Assembly (NCBI RefSeq): GCF_004123905.1
Contig: NZ_MZXW01000022.1
Coordinates: forward strand, 124,001 to 188,000
Direction: 5' to 3'
Origin: Bradyrhizobium betae
GTDB lineage: Bacteria; Pseudomonadota; Alphaproteobacteria; Rhizobiales; Xanthobacteraceae
Length of the DNA stretch: 64,000 bases
This document shows, piece by piece, positions 10,171 to 18,467 of this stretch; position 1 is the first letter of the stretch, and each line of letters starts with the position of its first letter. Under the pieces are notes generated by a model. The model was given only the letters and a program-made list of their open reading frames with translations, did not search any database and was not told the DNA's origin. A program made the position numbers and the translations under genes.

Positions 10171-10665
10171 TTACCCCCGCCCGAACTCGTCGCCGCGAAA
10201 CTGGCGGCCGATCTGGTCGAGCACGGCGTTGACCATGCCTGTCTCCTCGCGGTCGACGAAGGCATTGGCGACGTCGACATATTCGGACACCACCACGCGG
10301 CCCGGCACGTCCTTGCGATGCTCCAGCTCGTAGGCCCCGGCCCGCAGCACCGCGCGCAGGATCGCCTCAATCCGCTTCAGCGGCCAGCCCTTCGACAGCG
10401 CCTCATCAATGAGAGGATCGAGCTTCTTCTGGTCGCGCACGACGCCGGAGACGACGTCACGGAAGAACGCCGCTTCCGCCGGCAGGTAAGTGTCGCCCTC
10501 GACCTCGTTGCCGAGCCAATGGCTCTCGAACTCCGCAAAGATGTCGTTGATGCCGGCGCCGGCGATGTCCATCTGGTACAGCGCCTGGACGGCTGCGAGC
10601 CGCGCCGCACCGCGCCGGTTCGCCTTCTTCTCCGTAAGCCCCGCCGGTTTTTTCGTGTCAGCCAT
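10171..10665 (-). CDS. nusB: Transcription antitermination factor NusB
   Basis: RNA-binding helical protein of 164 residues that with NusE binds boxA in rRNA leaders. The N-terminal RRGAARLAAVQALYQMDIAG and the C-terminal KRIEAILRAVLRAGAYEL, VVVSEYVDVANAF and GMVNAVLDQIGR blocks are family hallmarks. It begins with ATG at 10665, 3 nt after the ribH stop, in the common ribH-nusB-thiL order, and is probably cotranscribed from ribH or further upstream. Confidence 0.96.
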   Translation of the reverse strand: MADTKKPAGLTEKKANRRGAARLAAVQALYQMDIAGAGINDIFAEFESHWLGNEVEGDTYLPAEAAFFRDVVSGVVRDQKKLDPLIDEALSKGWPLKRIEAILRAVLRAGAYELEHRKDVPGRVVVSEYVDVANAFVDREETGMVNAVLDQIGRQFRGDEFGRG

Positions 10666-10668
10666 GGC

Positions 10669-11160
10669 TCAGGCCCGCGCCAGGCGACGTTTGATGCGCA
10701 GCATCGCAATTGCCGCGCGCGCGGCATCGCCACCCTTGTTGAGCTCGCTGGCGCGCGCCCGCGCCCAGGCCTGGTCTTCATTGTTGACAGTGAGGATACC
10801 GTTGCCGAGCGGCAGCTTTCGCGAAACCGCAAGGTCCATCAGCGCGCGCGAGGACTCTTGGGAGACGATCTCGAAATGGATGGTATCGCCGCGGATGACG
10901 CAGCCGAGCGCAATCGCCGCGTCATAGGGCTTGCCGTTCGCCGCAGCCGCATCGATGGCGATGGCCACCGCCGCCGGGATCTCCAGCGCGCCGGGAACCG
11001 TGATGACGTCATGGGTCAGGCCGGCCGCCTTCAGCTCGGCGACCGCGCCGTCCAGAAGCGCGTCCTGGAGATCGTCATAGAACCGCGCCTCGACAATCAG
11101 CGCACGCGCGCCGGAAATGTCGGTCTGGTCCTTCAGGGGTGCGCGCCGCGCGTCTGCCAT
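10669..11160 (-). CDS. ribH: 6,7-dimethyl-8-ribityllumazine synthase
   Basis: Penultimate step of riboflavin synthesis: condenses the ribitylaminouracil with dihydroxybutanone phosphate, normally as a 60-mer or decamer. 163 residues. The catalytic loop VIRGDTIHFEIVSQES holds the active-site His, and VPGALEIP and GNGILTVNNEDQA are conserved. ATG at 11160; a 62-nt gap separates it from the ribE stop. It lies between ribE and nusB in the same direction. Confidence 0.96.
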   Translation of the reverse strand: MADARRAPLKDQTDISGARALIVEARFYDDLQDALLDGAVAELKAAGLTHDVITVPGALEIPAAVAIAIDAAAANGKPYDAAIALGCVIRGDTIHFEIVSQESSRALMDLAVSRKLPLGNGILTVNNEDQAWARARASELNKGGDAARAAIAMLRIKRRLARA

Positions 11161-11222
11161 CGTTAAATCCGTTCTACTGGGGTCGGCGCGTATGTAGTCG
11201 TCGCAGCCGGATAAGCCAAGTT

Positions 11223-11834
11223 TTAAACCGTCATTTCCGTCAGCCGGGCCGCGTAGCGGGCCATCAAATCGACCTCGATATTGACCTCAGCGCCCGCCTT
11301 CCAGCCACCGATTGTCGTGACCGTCAGCGTGTGGGGGATGATCAGCACCGAGAAGGTCACGTCCTTCACCGTATTGACCGTCAGCGAGACGCCGTCGAGC
11401 GTGATCGAGCCCTTGGTGGCGATGAAGCGGGCGAGCTCGCGCGTGGTCGCGAGTTCGAACCGCGCCATGTCAGGCAGGTCCTCGCGGCTGACGATGGTTG
11501 CGATGCCGTCAGCATGGCCGGCGACGATATGGCCGCCGAGCTCATCGCCGATCTTGAGCGCGCGCTCGAGGTTGAGCCTGGTGCCAAGCTTCCAGTGCTT
11601 CGCCGTCGTGAGCGCAAGCGTCTCTACCGCTGCATCGACGTCATACCAGGTCTTGCCGCCTGCGACGCCGGAAGCAACCACAGTCAGGCACACGCCGTTG
11701 CTGGCGATCGAGGCACCATCGGCGATGGTGGCCTGGTCGTAGTTGCAGGCGATGCGCAGACGATGCAGCTGGCCCTGCGCCACAGGCGTAAAGCCGACGA
11801 TCTCGCCGATATCGGTGACAATGCCGGTGAACAT
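11223..11834 (-). CDS. ribE: Riboflavin synthase alpha chain
   Basis: Dismutates two lumazine molecules to riboflavin. Two tandem lumazine-binding domains: MFTGIVTDIGEI opens the first, with SIASNGVCLTVVAS; the second begins GGHIVAGHADGIA and includes GSITLDGVSLTVNTV. The ATG at 11834 gives the canonical MFTGIV start and 203 residues, although the frame is open further upstream. It starts 1 nt after the ribD stop, so translation is probably coupled. Confidence 0.96.
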   Translation of the reverse strand: MFTGIVTDIGEIVGFTPVAQGQLHRLRIACNYDQATIADGASIASNGVCLTVVASGVAGGKTWYDVDAAVETLALTTAKHWKLGTRLNLERALKIGDELGGHIVAGHADGIATIVSREDLPDMARFELATTRELARFIATKGSITLDGVSLTVNTVKDVTFSVLIIPHTLTVTTIGGWKAGAEVNIEVDLMARYAARLTEMTV

Positions 11835-11835
11835 G

Positions 11836-12984
11836 TTAAGCGCGCTCGTAGATGGTGAGAGTATCCTTGTCGAATGTCTCGCTAGCATGAACCTTGTAGG
11901 CCTGCGACTGCGTGATTTTCGACAGGGGCAATGCATCGAGCGCATCGACGCCGCCGGGGCCCACCGCTTCCGCGCCGCGGAACAGCCAGATCTCGTCGAC
12001 GAGGTCGGCCGCCACGAACGAAGCCGCAACGCGGCTGCCGCCTTCGACCATCAGCCGTGAGATGCCCTTCTCGGCCAGTACATACAGCACGGCCGGAAGA
12101 TCGAGCCCGGATGCACGTCCCGGCGGCATGCGCAACATTTGCGCACCGGCAGCGCCAAGCCGCGTGGCGGTCGCGGCCTCGGCGAGCTCAGAACTCACCA
12201 CCCAAAGCGGCGTCTCGCGCGCCGTGCGGACGAGTTGGCTCGCGGCCGGAATGCGCAAACTCTTGTCGAGCACGACGCGCACGGGAGAACGCGCTTCCAT
12301 GCCCGGCAGGCGGCAGTTCAGTTGCGGATCGTCCGCCAGCACCGTGCCGATACCGACCAGGATGGCATCGCTCTGCGCGCGCAAGAGATGCACGCGATTG
12401 CGCACGGCCTCGCCGGTGATCGCAAGCGGCTTGCCGCCGGCCACGCCGATCTTGCCGTCCGGCGAGACCGCGAGTTTCAGAACGACATGCGGGCGTTTGT
12501 CGCGAATGCGGCGGAAATGTCCGGCATGGTCGAAGGCGGCTTCCGCCGCGCACAGGCCCACATCGACCGTGATGCCGGCCGCGCGCAGACGCGCATGGCC
12601 CTGCCCCGCAACTTCCGGATTGGGATCCTCGATTGCCGCCACGACGCGCGTGATACCCGCAGCGATCACTGCGTCGGCGCAAGGCGGCGACTTGCCGAAA
12701 TGCGAGCAGGGTTCGAGCGTGACGTAGAGCGTGGCGCCGCGCGCCACCTCGCCTGCCCGCCGCAGCGCTTCAGGCTCACCATGCGGACGCCCGCCCGGCT
12801 GGGTCCAGCCGCGGCCGACGATGACGCCGTCCTTGACGATGACAGCACCCACCGACGGATTGGGCCAGGTGCGCCCCTGCCCGCGCTTACCCAACGCCAG
12901 CGCCAGCTGCATGAAGCGGCGATCGGCGTCCTTGGTTTCACGGATTTTCTGGGCAAACTGATCTTCCAGGATGCGGAAGATCAT
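11836..12984 (-). CDS. ribD: Bifunctional riboflavin deaminase-reductase RibD
   Basis: Two-domain enzyme of 382 residues. The N-terminal deaminase (to about 150) carries WPNPSVGAVIV and the zinc site PHGEPEAL plus PCSHFGKSPPCADA; the usual HAE triplet reads HGE here, but the zinc His and catalytic Glu are kept. The C-terminal reductase (about 155-380) has SPDGKIG, SDAILVGIGTVLADDPQL and MVEGGSRVAASF. ATG at 12984 overlaps the nrdR stop by 4 nt. Supplies the substrate for RibH downstream. Confidence 0.96.
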   Translation of the reverse strand: MIFRILEDQFAQKIRETKDADRRFMQLALALGKRGQGRTWPNPSVGAVIVKDGVIVGRGWTQPGGRPHGEPEALRRAGEVARGATLYVTLEPCSHFGKSPPCADAVIAAGITRVVAAIEDPNPEVAGQGHARLRAAGITVDVGLCAAEAAFDHAGHFRRIRDKRPHVVLKLAVSPDGKIGVAGGKPLAITGEAVRNRVHLLRAQSDAILVGIGTVLADDPQLNCRLPGMEARSPVRVVLDKSLRIPAASQLVRTARETPLWVVSSELAEAATATRLGAAGAQMLRMPPGRASGLDLPAVLYVLAEKGISRLMVEGGSRVAASFVAADLVDEIWLFRGAEAVGPGGVDALDALPLSKITQSQAYKVHASETFDKDTLTIYERA

Positions 12985-13463
12985 TTGCGGATCGCGGCGA
13001 GCCGCGCTTCCTCCTCACCGGAGAGTTCGCCGAGCACCTCGGCGAAATCCTTGGCCTCGCGGAAATTGCGATAGACCGAGGCGAAGCGCACATAGGCGAC
13101 GTCGTCGAGCGTGCGCAGATGCTCCATCACGGTCTCGCCGATCACCTCGGAGGAGATCTCGGCCTCGCCGCCGGTCTCGAGCTCGCGGACGATGGTGGAG
13201 ACCATCTTCTCCACCCGCTCCGGCTCGACCTGCCGCTTGCGCAAGGAGATCGACACCGAGCGCATCAGCTTGTCGCGATCAAACGGCACGCGGCGGCCGT
13301 TGCGCTTGATCACCGTGAGCTCGCGCAGCTGCACGCGCTCGAAGGTGGTGAAGCGGAAATTGCAGGCGACGCACACGCGCCGCCTGCGGATGACGGCAGA
13401 ATCCTCGGTCGGACGCGAGTCCTTTACCTGCGTATCGAGACTGTTGCAGTTCGGGCAGCGCAT
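12981..13463 (-). CDS. nrdR: Transcriptional repressor NrdR
   Basis: ATP/dATP-sensing repressor of ribonucleotide reductase genes. 160 residues: a zinc ribbon (MRCPNCNSLDTQVKDSRP, then CVACNFRFTTFERVQ) followed by an ATP-cone domain (VIKRNGRRVPFDRDKLM). It lies between glyA (16 nt upstream) and ribD (4-nt overlap), the classic alphaproteobacterial order. Full length with all four zinc cysteines. Confidence 0.97.
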   Translation of the reverse strand: MRCPNCNSLDTQVKDSRPTEDSAVIRRRRVCVACNFRFTTFERVQLRELTVIKRNGRRVPFDRDKLMRSVSISLRKRQVEPERVEKMVSTIVRELETGGEAEISSEVIGETVMEHLRTLDDVAYVRFASVYRNFREAKDFAEVLGELSGEEEARLAAIRK

Positions 13464-13479
13464 CCGTGTACCCTAAGCC

Positions 13480-14778
13480 TTACTGATAGATCGGGAACCG
13501 ATCGGTGAGCGCCTTGACCCGTTCCTTGATCGCAGCTTCGACCAGCGGCGCCTTGCCGTCGTCGGACTGTGCGATCGCGTTGAGGACCTCGGCAATCATG
13601 CCGCCAACCTGCTGGAATTCCGCGACGCCGAAGCCGCGCGTGGTCGCCGCCGGCGTGCCCAGACGAATACCGGAGGTGACAAACGGCGACTCGGGATCGA
13701 ACGGAATGCCGTTCTTGTTGCAGGTGATGGCGGCGCGAACCAGCGCCTTCTCCGAGGCGTTGCCCTTCAGGCCCTTCGGCCGGAGGTCGACCAGCATCAG
13801 ATGGTTATCGGTGCCGCCGGAGACAATGTCGAAGCCGTGGCTCTTCATCGCCTCGGCCAGCGCCTTGGCGTTTTCGACGACGTTCTTCGCATAGACCTTG
13901 AAGTCCGGACGCAGTGCCTCGCCGAAGGCGACCGCCTTCGCCGCGATCACATGCATCAGGGGGCCGCCCTGCAGGCCCGGGAAGATCGCCGAGTTGAACT
14001 TCTTGGTCAGCGCCTCGTCATTCCACAGCATCAGGCCGCCGCGCGGACCGCGCAGCGATTTGTGGGTCGTGGTGGTGGTGATGTGGGCATGCGGCACGGG
14101 GGAAGCATGCACGCCGCCGGCGACGAGACCCGCGAAGTGCGCCATGTCGACCAGCAGGTACGCGCCGACCGAGTCCGCGATCTCGCGAAAACGTTTGAAA
14201 TCCCAAGCGCGCGAATAGGCCGAGCCGCCGGCGACGATCAGCTTCGGCTTGACCTCTTCGGCCTGCTTGGCGACCGCGTCCATGTCGATGATCTGGTCCT
14301 CGCGGCGCACGGTGTAATGCGCGGCCTTGAACCATTTGCCGCTCATGTTGACGGGCGAGCCGTGGGTGAGATGGCCGCCGGCCGCGAGATCGAGGCCCAT
14401 GAAGGTGTCGCCGGGCTGGAGCAGCGCCAGGAACACCGCCTGGTTCATCTGGCTGCCGGAGTTCGGCTGCACGTTGGCGAATTTGGCGCCGAACAGCTTC
14501 TTGGCGCGATCGATCGCGAGGTTCTCGGCGACGTCGACCCACTCACAACCGCCGTAATAGCGCGCGCCCGGATAACCCTCTGCGTATTTGTTGGTCATCA
14601 CCGAACCCTGCGCTTCCAGCACGGCCCGGCTGACGATGTTCTCGGAGGCGATCAGCTCGACCTCATGGCGCTGCCGGCCGAGTTCGCCCTTGATGGCGGC
14701 GGCGATTTCCGGGTCGGCCTGCTCGAGCGAGGCGGCGAAAAACGAATCGGGCGCTGAGGCGGTTTTGGCTGATGTCAT
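13480..14778 (-). CDS. glyA: Serine hydroxymethyltransferase
   Basis: PLP enzyme converting serine and tetrahydrofolate to glycine and methylene-THF. 432 residues. The PLP lysine sits in the canonical TTTTHKSLRGPRGG block, and RQRHEVELIASENIVS, YPGARYYGGCEWVD and LLVDMAHFAGLVAGG are all present. ATG at 14778. First gene of the glyA-nrdR-rib-nusB-thiL run. The 258-nt upstream region (14779-15036) holds hairpins of the preceding gene and presumably the promoter; I see no riboswitch there. Confidence 0.98.
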   Translation of the reverse strand: MTSAKTASAPDSFFAASLEQADPEIAAAIKGELGRQRHEVELIASENIVSRAVLEAQGSVMTNKYAEGYPGARYYGGCEWVDVAENLAIDRAKKLFGAKFANVQPNSGSQMNQAVFLALLQPGDTFMGLDLAAGGHLTHGSPVNMSGKWFKAAHYTVRREDQIIDMDAVAKQAEEVKPKLIVAGGSAYSRAWDFKRFREIADSVGAYLLVDMAHFAGLVAGGVHASPVPHAHITTTTTHKSLRGPRGGLMLWNDEALTKKFNSAIFPGLQGGPLMHVIAAKAVAFGEALRPDFKVYAKNVVENAKALAEAMKSHGFDIVSGGTDNHLMLVDLRPKGLKGNASEKALVRAAITCNKNGIPFDPESPFVTSGIRLGTPAATTRGFGVAEFQQVGGMIAEVLNAIAQSDDGKAPLVEAAIKERVKALTDRFPIYQ

Positions 14779-14989
14779 CTTGCGAATATCTCCACCGCCG
14801 CAGCCTTGTGGCGGGCTACGGGCGGGTCTGGTGTGGCGATCGGAAGCGGCGTGCGCGATCTACCACATCGCCCGCCCCCGGCCAAGGGTTTGCGGGTCGG
14901 GCTTGATATTTGTGCAAGATATGGTGGGGATTGGAGCAATTGGCTGAGCAGGGTTCTCAGGAACCGCCCCGATCAGATTGTCCCCAAAG

Positions 14990-15024
14990 GGTCCGCTTCG
15001 GACCTTAAACGGCCTCCCGGAGGC
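14990..15024 (-). terminator. Tandem hairpins behind the small gene at 15037
   Basis: Two GC hairpins on the minus strand: GCCTCC-C-GGAGGC at 15012-15024 followed by CGTTT, then GGTCCG-AAG-CGGACC at 14990-15004 followed by CTTT. Their place just past the stop at 15037 suits a terminator for the small gene pair, separating it from glyA. Confidence 0.5.
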
Positions 15025-15036
15025 AGCCGATGTCCA

Positions 15037-15258
15037 TCACAGCCCGGTATAGCCCGCCTTCACGGGATCAACGCTGCCGTCGAGCTGACGGAGATAGGTC
15101 AGGCCGCAGACCGTCAACCTGTGGGTGTCTTTCTCACCGGCTTCTATCAACGTATTCAGGTAGTTCGTGACCTTGGCCCGCGCCTCTGCGCTCGCCGCCG
15201 ACGTGCGGTTGGCGAGCAGGTCATAGGTCTGCATGATGCGGTCGATGGCGGCTTCCAT
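15037..15258 (-). CDS. Conserved-looking small hypothetical protein
   Basis: 73 residues from the ATG at 15258, preceded by GAGGGTG as ribosome site; the frame is open a little further to 15303. The sequence (MEAAIDRIMQTYDLLANRTS, then KVTNYLNTLIEAGEKDTHRL) is helical and soluble with no signal peptide, no membrane segment and no motif I can name. It follows another small gene by 37 nt in the same direction. Codon use is like the neighbours, which supports a real gene, but I do not recognise a function. Confidence 0.6.
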   Translation of the reverse strand: MEAAIDRIMQTYDLLANRTSAASAEARAKVTNYLNTLIEAGEKDTHRLTVCGLTYLRQLDGSVDPVKAGYTGL

Positions 15259-15295
15259 GGCACCCTCTGGTTCTCTTGAATTCTGGGAGTTCTGA

Positions 15296-15532
15296 TCAAG
15301 CAACCGCGCGGGCCTCGGACTGCGCCTCGAAGCTGGCGATCGCCTTGTTGGCGAGCCTGATCTTGTTGAATTCGCCGTGCTGAAGCAATTTTATGATGAT
15401 CTCGAGCAGGCGTTCGTTGGTGACGAGCGTGTCGGGGATCGCGCCGGAGCGGCGGAGGTAATTCGCGGCGATGGCATAGGCATCGCTGACGAGTTCGACA
15501 CTCATTGCCTGAAGCCCGCGCTCGACCAGCAT
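15296..15532 (-). CDS. Conserved-looking small hypothetical protein
   Basis: 78 residues from ATG 15532, with a strong GGAGG ribosome site 5-9 nt upstream; an alternative ATG at 15505 has a weaker site. Helical: AYAIAANYLRRSGAIPD and LLEIIIKLLQHGEFNKIRLANKAIASFE. No known domain recognised. Its arrangement with the next small gene suggests a two-gene operon lying between glyA and the MarR-type regulator, ending in tandem hairpins. Confidence 0.58.
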   Translation of the reverse strand: MLVERGLQAMSVELVSDAYAIAANYLRRSGAIPDTLVTNERLLEIIIKLLQHGEFNKIRLANKAIASFEAQSEARAVA

Positions 15533-15730
15533 CGCATCCTCCGATCCACAGATACAACTGCGCTGCAGGGGAACTGGTTCCGCCCGGCTGGGCAAATATT
15601 TTGCAGCCGCGAAGACGACAAAACGCACCGGTCCGGGCAAAGCCGGGCCGGCGCGCTTGGGGGAAGTTAGGCACGTTCGGGAGGCTTGCCGGTCTTGTTG
15701 CGGGCCGGCTTGGCCTTTCCCTCTAAAAAC

Positions 15731-16249
15731 TCAGAGGCGATATAGGATCTGGTCGGTCCAGAACCGCTCGAGGCGGTGCAGCGACTTGTTGAGGGTCGAG
15801 AACTCCTCGCCGGAGATGCCGCCGACCTGTTCCACCGTCTTGACGTGCTTCTGGTAGAGCGAGTCGACGATGCGGCGGACTTCCTGGCCCTGCGGCGTCA
15901 GGCGGATGCGCACCGAGCGGCGATCAACGCGCGAGCGCTGATGATCGAGGAAGCCGAGCTCGACGAGCTTCTTCAGATTGTAGGAGACATTGGAGCCGAG
16001 ATAGTAACCGCGCGTGCGCAGCTCGCCCGCGGTCAGCTCCTTATCGCCGATGTTGTAGAGCAGGAGGGCCTGCACGGAATTGATGTCGGCGCGGCCACGA
16101 CGATCGAACTCGTCCTTGATCACGTCGAGGAGCCGGCGATGCAGCCGCTCCACCAGAGTCAAAGCTTCCAGATAGAGCGACTGCACCGAACCCTGCTGGC
16201 CGGAGACGCGCTCTGCGGTATCTGCCGCAGTTGCGACGGCTTTCATCAT
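15731..16249 (-). CDS. MarR family winged-helix regulator, LdtR-like
   Basis: 172-residue homodimeric regulator resembling LdtR of Liberibacter and Sinorhizobium, which controls an L,D-transpeptidase and osmotic tolerance. Matching blocks are SLYLEALTLVERLHRRLLDV, DINSVQALLLYNIGDKELTA, the recognition helix RGYYLGSNVSYNLKKLVELG and the wing RSRVDRRSVRIRLTPQG. It begins with two consecutive ATGs (16249 or 16246). A TGTCG-N7-CGACA dyad 15 nt upstream suggests autoregulation. No ldtP homologue is next to it in this window. Confidence 0.85.
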   Translation of the reverse strand: MMKAVATAADTAERVSGQQGSVQSLYLEALTLVERLHRRLLDVIKDEFDRRGRADINSVQALLLYNIGDKELTAGELRTRGYYLGSNVSYNLKKLVELGFLDHQRSRVDRRSVRIRLTPQGQEVRRIVDSLYQKHVKTVEQVGGISGEEFSTLNKSLHRLERFWTDQILYRL

Positions 16250-16263
16250 GACACTTCCCCTGT

Positions 16264-16280
16264 TGTCGTTTTTATCGACA
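16264..16280. promoter_or_regulatory. TGTCG-N7-CGACA dyad upstream of the MarR/LdtR-like gene
   Basis: A perfect inverted repeat TGTCG (16264-16268) and CGACA (16276-16280) around an AT-only 7-nt centre, with a further half-site CGAC at 16287. Size and symmetry fit a MarR-dimer operator 15-31 nt before the gene start. Inference only. Confidence 0.45.
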
Positions 16281-16319
16281 CTTATTCGACGAAACTTGTG
16301 CTCCGTCTGATAGGTGCAA

Positions 16320-16612
16320 CTTAAGGGGAGGCGTTTGAAGATCGGCTTAAATAAGAGAATAAAGAGATCATGAATTTAAGACAGTGAATTGCGGATTAAG
16401 CCTGTCCCACAAGGGGTTTTCGCAACCCTCTGTTGACCCTGGCAAGGTCCTGTTCACCCTCCGTCCGCACCTGATGTCACATTCCAGAACAGCCCCGCCC
16501 CGTTTCGAAACGCGCGCGTAACAGCTGTGGCGGAACGGGCTGGTTAGCCAAAAGTTACGGCAAATTTTACGCAACCAGCGGTCAACCAAGTAGCCACAAC
16601 TCCGGTCTCGTG
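16320..16612. other. AT-rich intergenic stretch with no gene seen
   Basis: Between the MarR-type regulator and the repeat at 16613. It is richer in A and T than the surroundings near 16340-16400 and 16550-16600, with no open frame that looks coding on either strand. It probably holds the promoter of the regulator and nothing else I can support. Confidence 0.4.
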
Positions 16613-16740
16613 TCCCGGACGAGCGGAGCGAAGATCCGGGACCCAGAAGCCACAAGCGAGATCGCGGAGAGATGGGCCCCGGCTCAGCAGCGCACTACGC
16701 CGCGAGTGCGGCGCACTGCGCTGCGTCCGGGGCACGAGAG
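16613..16740. repeat. Palindromic intergenic repeat, TCCCGGACGAGCGGAGCGAAGATCCGGGACC type
   Basis: Repeat-like sequence with inner inverted arms (GTCCCGGA at 16613, TCCGGGAC at 16636) and a distal GTCCGGGGCAC. Words of this type recur between genes in Bradyrhizobium and Rhodopseudomonas (from memory). It ends 24 nt before the stop of the next minus-strand gene. Confidence 0.6.
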
Positions 16741-16764
16741 CGGTTTCGTATCGACATCGTCCCG

Positions 16765-17268
16765 CTACGGCGGCCGTTCGCGTGCGGCCATCCAGGCGAG
16801 CGCGAGATAGGCGGCGAGCATGAACACCTCGACGCCGACCACGACCAGGCTGCCGCCGTAGATTCCCGGGAACATCAGCTCGATCACCGCCATCGACACC
16901 ACGGTAGTGAGCCACACCACGGCGCCCCATGGGGTCGCCAGCCACAGACCGACCGCGGCGACGAGCTCAATCACGGCGAAGTAGATGGTCGAGGCCTGCC
17001 AGGCCATCGACTGGTTCTCGAACGCCTCGTCCTCGCCACCCACAAAGCCCGTGACCTGCGCCCAGTGATAGAGACCCTTCAGGATCGAGAGCAGCGCCAT
17101 CACCCGCAGGAACAGCACCAGCCGGCGCGTCCAGACATTGTCGTCGGACTCGGCGCGCTCCGACGAGATCGCTGCCACCGACATTGCATTGTCTCTGGCA
17201 TTGTCTCGGGCGGCATCCCTGGCACTGGCGCCGTCGCGGGCCGCATCGCGGGTGGAGATCTCGGACAT
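16765..17268 (-). CDS. DUF6163-like four-helix membrane protein
   Basis: 167 residues. The first 45 are hydrophilic and built of near-repeats of R-D-(A)-A-R-D-(N/G)-A; after that come about four transmembrane helices (LVLFLRVMALLSILKGLYHW, STIYFAVIELVAAVGLWLA, VVWLTTVVSMAVIELMF and VGVEVFMLAAYLALAWM). The membrane part resembles the DUF6163 family of alphaproteobacteria; function unknown. Divergent from hemB, with 124 nt between starts. The N-terminal repeats are encoded by imperfect 12-bp DNA repeats (about 17190-17250), so length may vary between strains, and ATG at the inner Met 29 is an alternative start. Confidence 0.75.
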   Translation of the reverse strand: MSEISTRDAARDGASARDAARDNARDNAMSVAAISSERAESDDNVWTRRLVLFLRVMALLSILKGLYHWAQVTGFVGGEDEAFENQSMAWQASTIYFAVIELVAAVGLWLATPWGAVVWLTTVVSMAVIELMFPGIYGGSLVVVGVEVFMLAAYLALAWMAARERPP

Positions 17269-17392
17269 GGCCCCCTTCTGGCTGGTTCGCCCCGCAAAAT
17301 CAATCGGCCGGCCATCCCTTGTGGCAGGTCAAGCCGCGGTGACGGGAACCATGCGAGCTGGTATAAGAATAATTCCAGCCGGAGGAAGAGTG

Positions 17393-18454
17393 ATGGCGAT
17401 CAAATACGGGCGTCCGATCGAATTGCGCGAGGTTTCGCGCCGGGATGGCACTGCCGCCTCCCCTGCCCTCGATCTGACCATCCGCCCGCGCCGCAACCGC
17501 AAGGCCGAATGGGCCCGGCGCATGGTGCGCGAGAACGTGCTCACCACCGACGATCTGATCTGGCCGCTGTTCCTGATCGACGGCGACAACAAGCGCGAGC
17601 AGATCGCCTCGATGCCCGGCGTCGAACGGCTCAGTGTCGACCAGGCCGTCCGCGACGCCGAGCGCGCCATGAAGCTGACCATCCCCTGCCTCGCGCTGTT
17701 TCCCTACACCGACCCGTCCCTGCGCGACGAAGACGGCTCGGAAGCCACCAACCCGGACAATCTGGTCTGCCAGGCGGTGCGCGCGATCAAGAAGGAGTTT
17801 CCGGAGATCGGCATTCTTTGCGACGTCGCGCTCGATCCCTTCACCAGCCACGGCCATGACGGCCTGATCTCCGACGGCAAGATCTTGAACGACGAGACGG
17901 TCGCTGTGCTGGTGCGTCAGGCGCTGGTGCAGGCCGAAGCGGGCTGCGACATCATCGCGCCCTCCGACATGATGGACGGCCGCGTCGCCGCGATCCGCGA
18001 AGGGCTGGACCGCACCGGCCTGCTCGACGTGCAGATCATGGCCTATGCCGCGAAGTACGCCTCCGCCTTCTACGGCCCGTTCCGCGACGCCATCGGCTCG
18101 GCCAAGACGCTGACCGGCGACAAGCGCACCTACCAGATGGACAGCGCCAACACCGACGAAGCGCTACGCGAGGTCGAGCTCGACATCTCCGAAGGCGCGG
18201 ACATGGTGATGGTGAAGCCTGGCATGCCCTATCTCGACGTCGTCCGCCGCGTGAAGGACACGTTCGCGATGCCGACCTTCGCCTACCAGGTCTCCGGCGA
18301 ATACGCGATGATCGCGGCCGCCGCCAACAACGGCTGGCTCGACGGCGAGCGCGCGATGATGGAGAGCCTGCTCGCCTTCAAGCGCGCCGGCGCCGACGGC
18401 GTGCTCAGCTATTTCGCGCCGAAGGTGGCGGAGAAGCTGCGCGCGCAGGGGTAA
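17393..18454 (+). CDS. hemB: Delta-aminolevulinic acid dehydratase (porphobilinogen synthase), Mg-type
   Basis: Condenses two ALA molecules to porphobilinogen in haem synthesis. ATG at 17393 follows GGAGGAAGAG and gives MAIKYGRPIEL and 353 residues. Schiff-base lysines lie in IMAYAAKYASAFYG and MVMVKPGMPYLDVV. The zinc cysteines of the usual enzyme are replaced: the segment reads DVALDPFTSHGHDG, with Ala/Asp/Asp instead of Cys. This matches the Mg-requiring, zinc-independent ALAD described from Bradyrhizobium. The frame is open upstream to 17138 but only antisense to the DUF6163-like gene. Confidence 0.97.
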   Translation: MAIKYGRPIELREVSRRDGTAASPALDLTIRPRRNRKAEWARRMVRENVLTTDDLIWPLFLIDGDNKREQIASMPGVERLSVDQAVRDAERAMKLTIPCLALFPYTDPSLRDEDGSEATNPDNLVCQAVRAIKKEFPEIGILCDVALDPFTSHGHDGLISDGKILNDETVAVLVRQALVQAEAGCDIIAPSDMMDGRVAAIREGLDRTGLLDVQIMAYAAKYASAFYGPFRDAIGSAKTLTGDKRTYQMDSANTDEALREVELDISEGADMVMVKPGMPYLDVVRRVKDTFAMPTFAYQVSGEYAMIAAAANNGWLDGERAMMESLLAFKRAGADGVLSYFAPKVAEKLRAQG

Positions 18455-18467
18455 ACCTCTCCGTCGT

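Noticed and set aside
14779..15036. Possible riboswitch upstream of glyA
   Set aside because: Only terminator-type hairpins are visible; no glycine, THF or SAM aptamer features could be seen.
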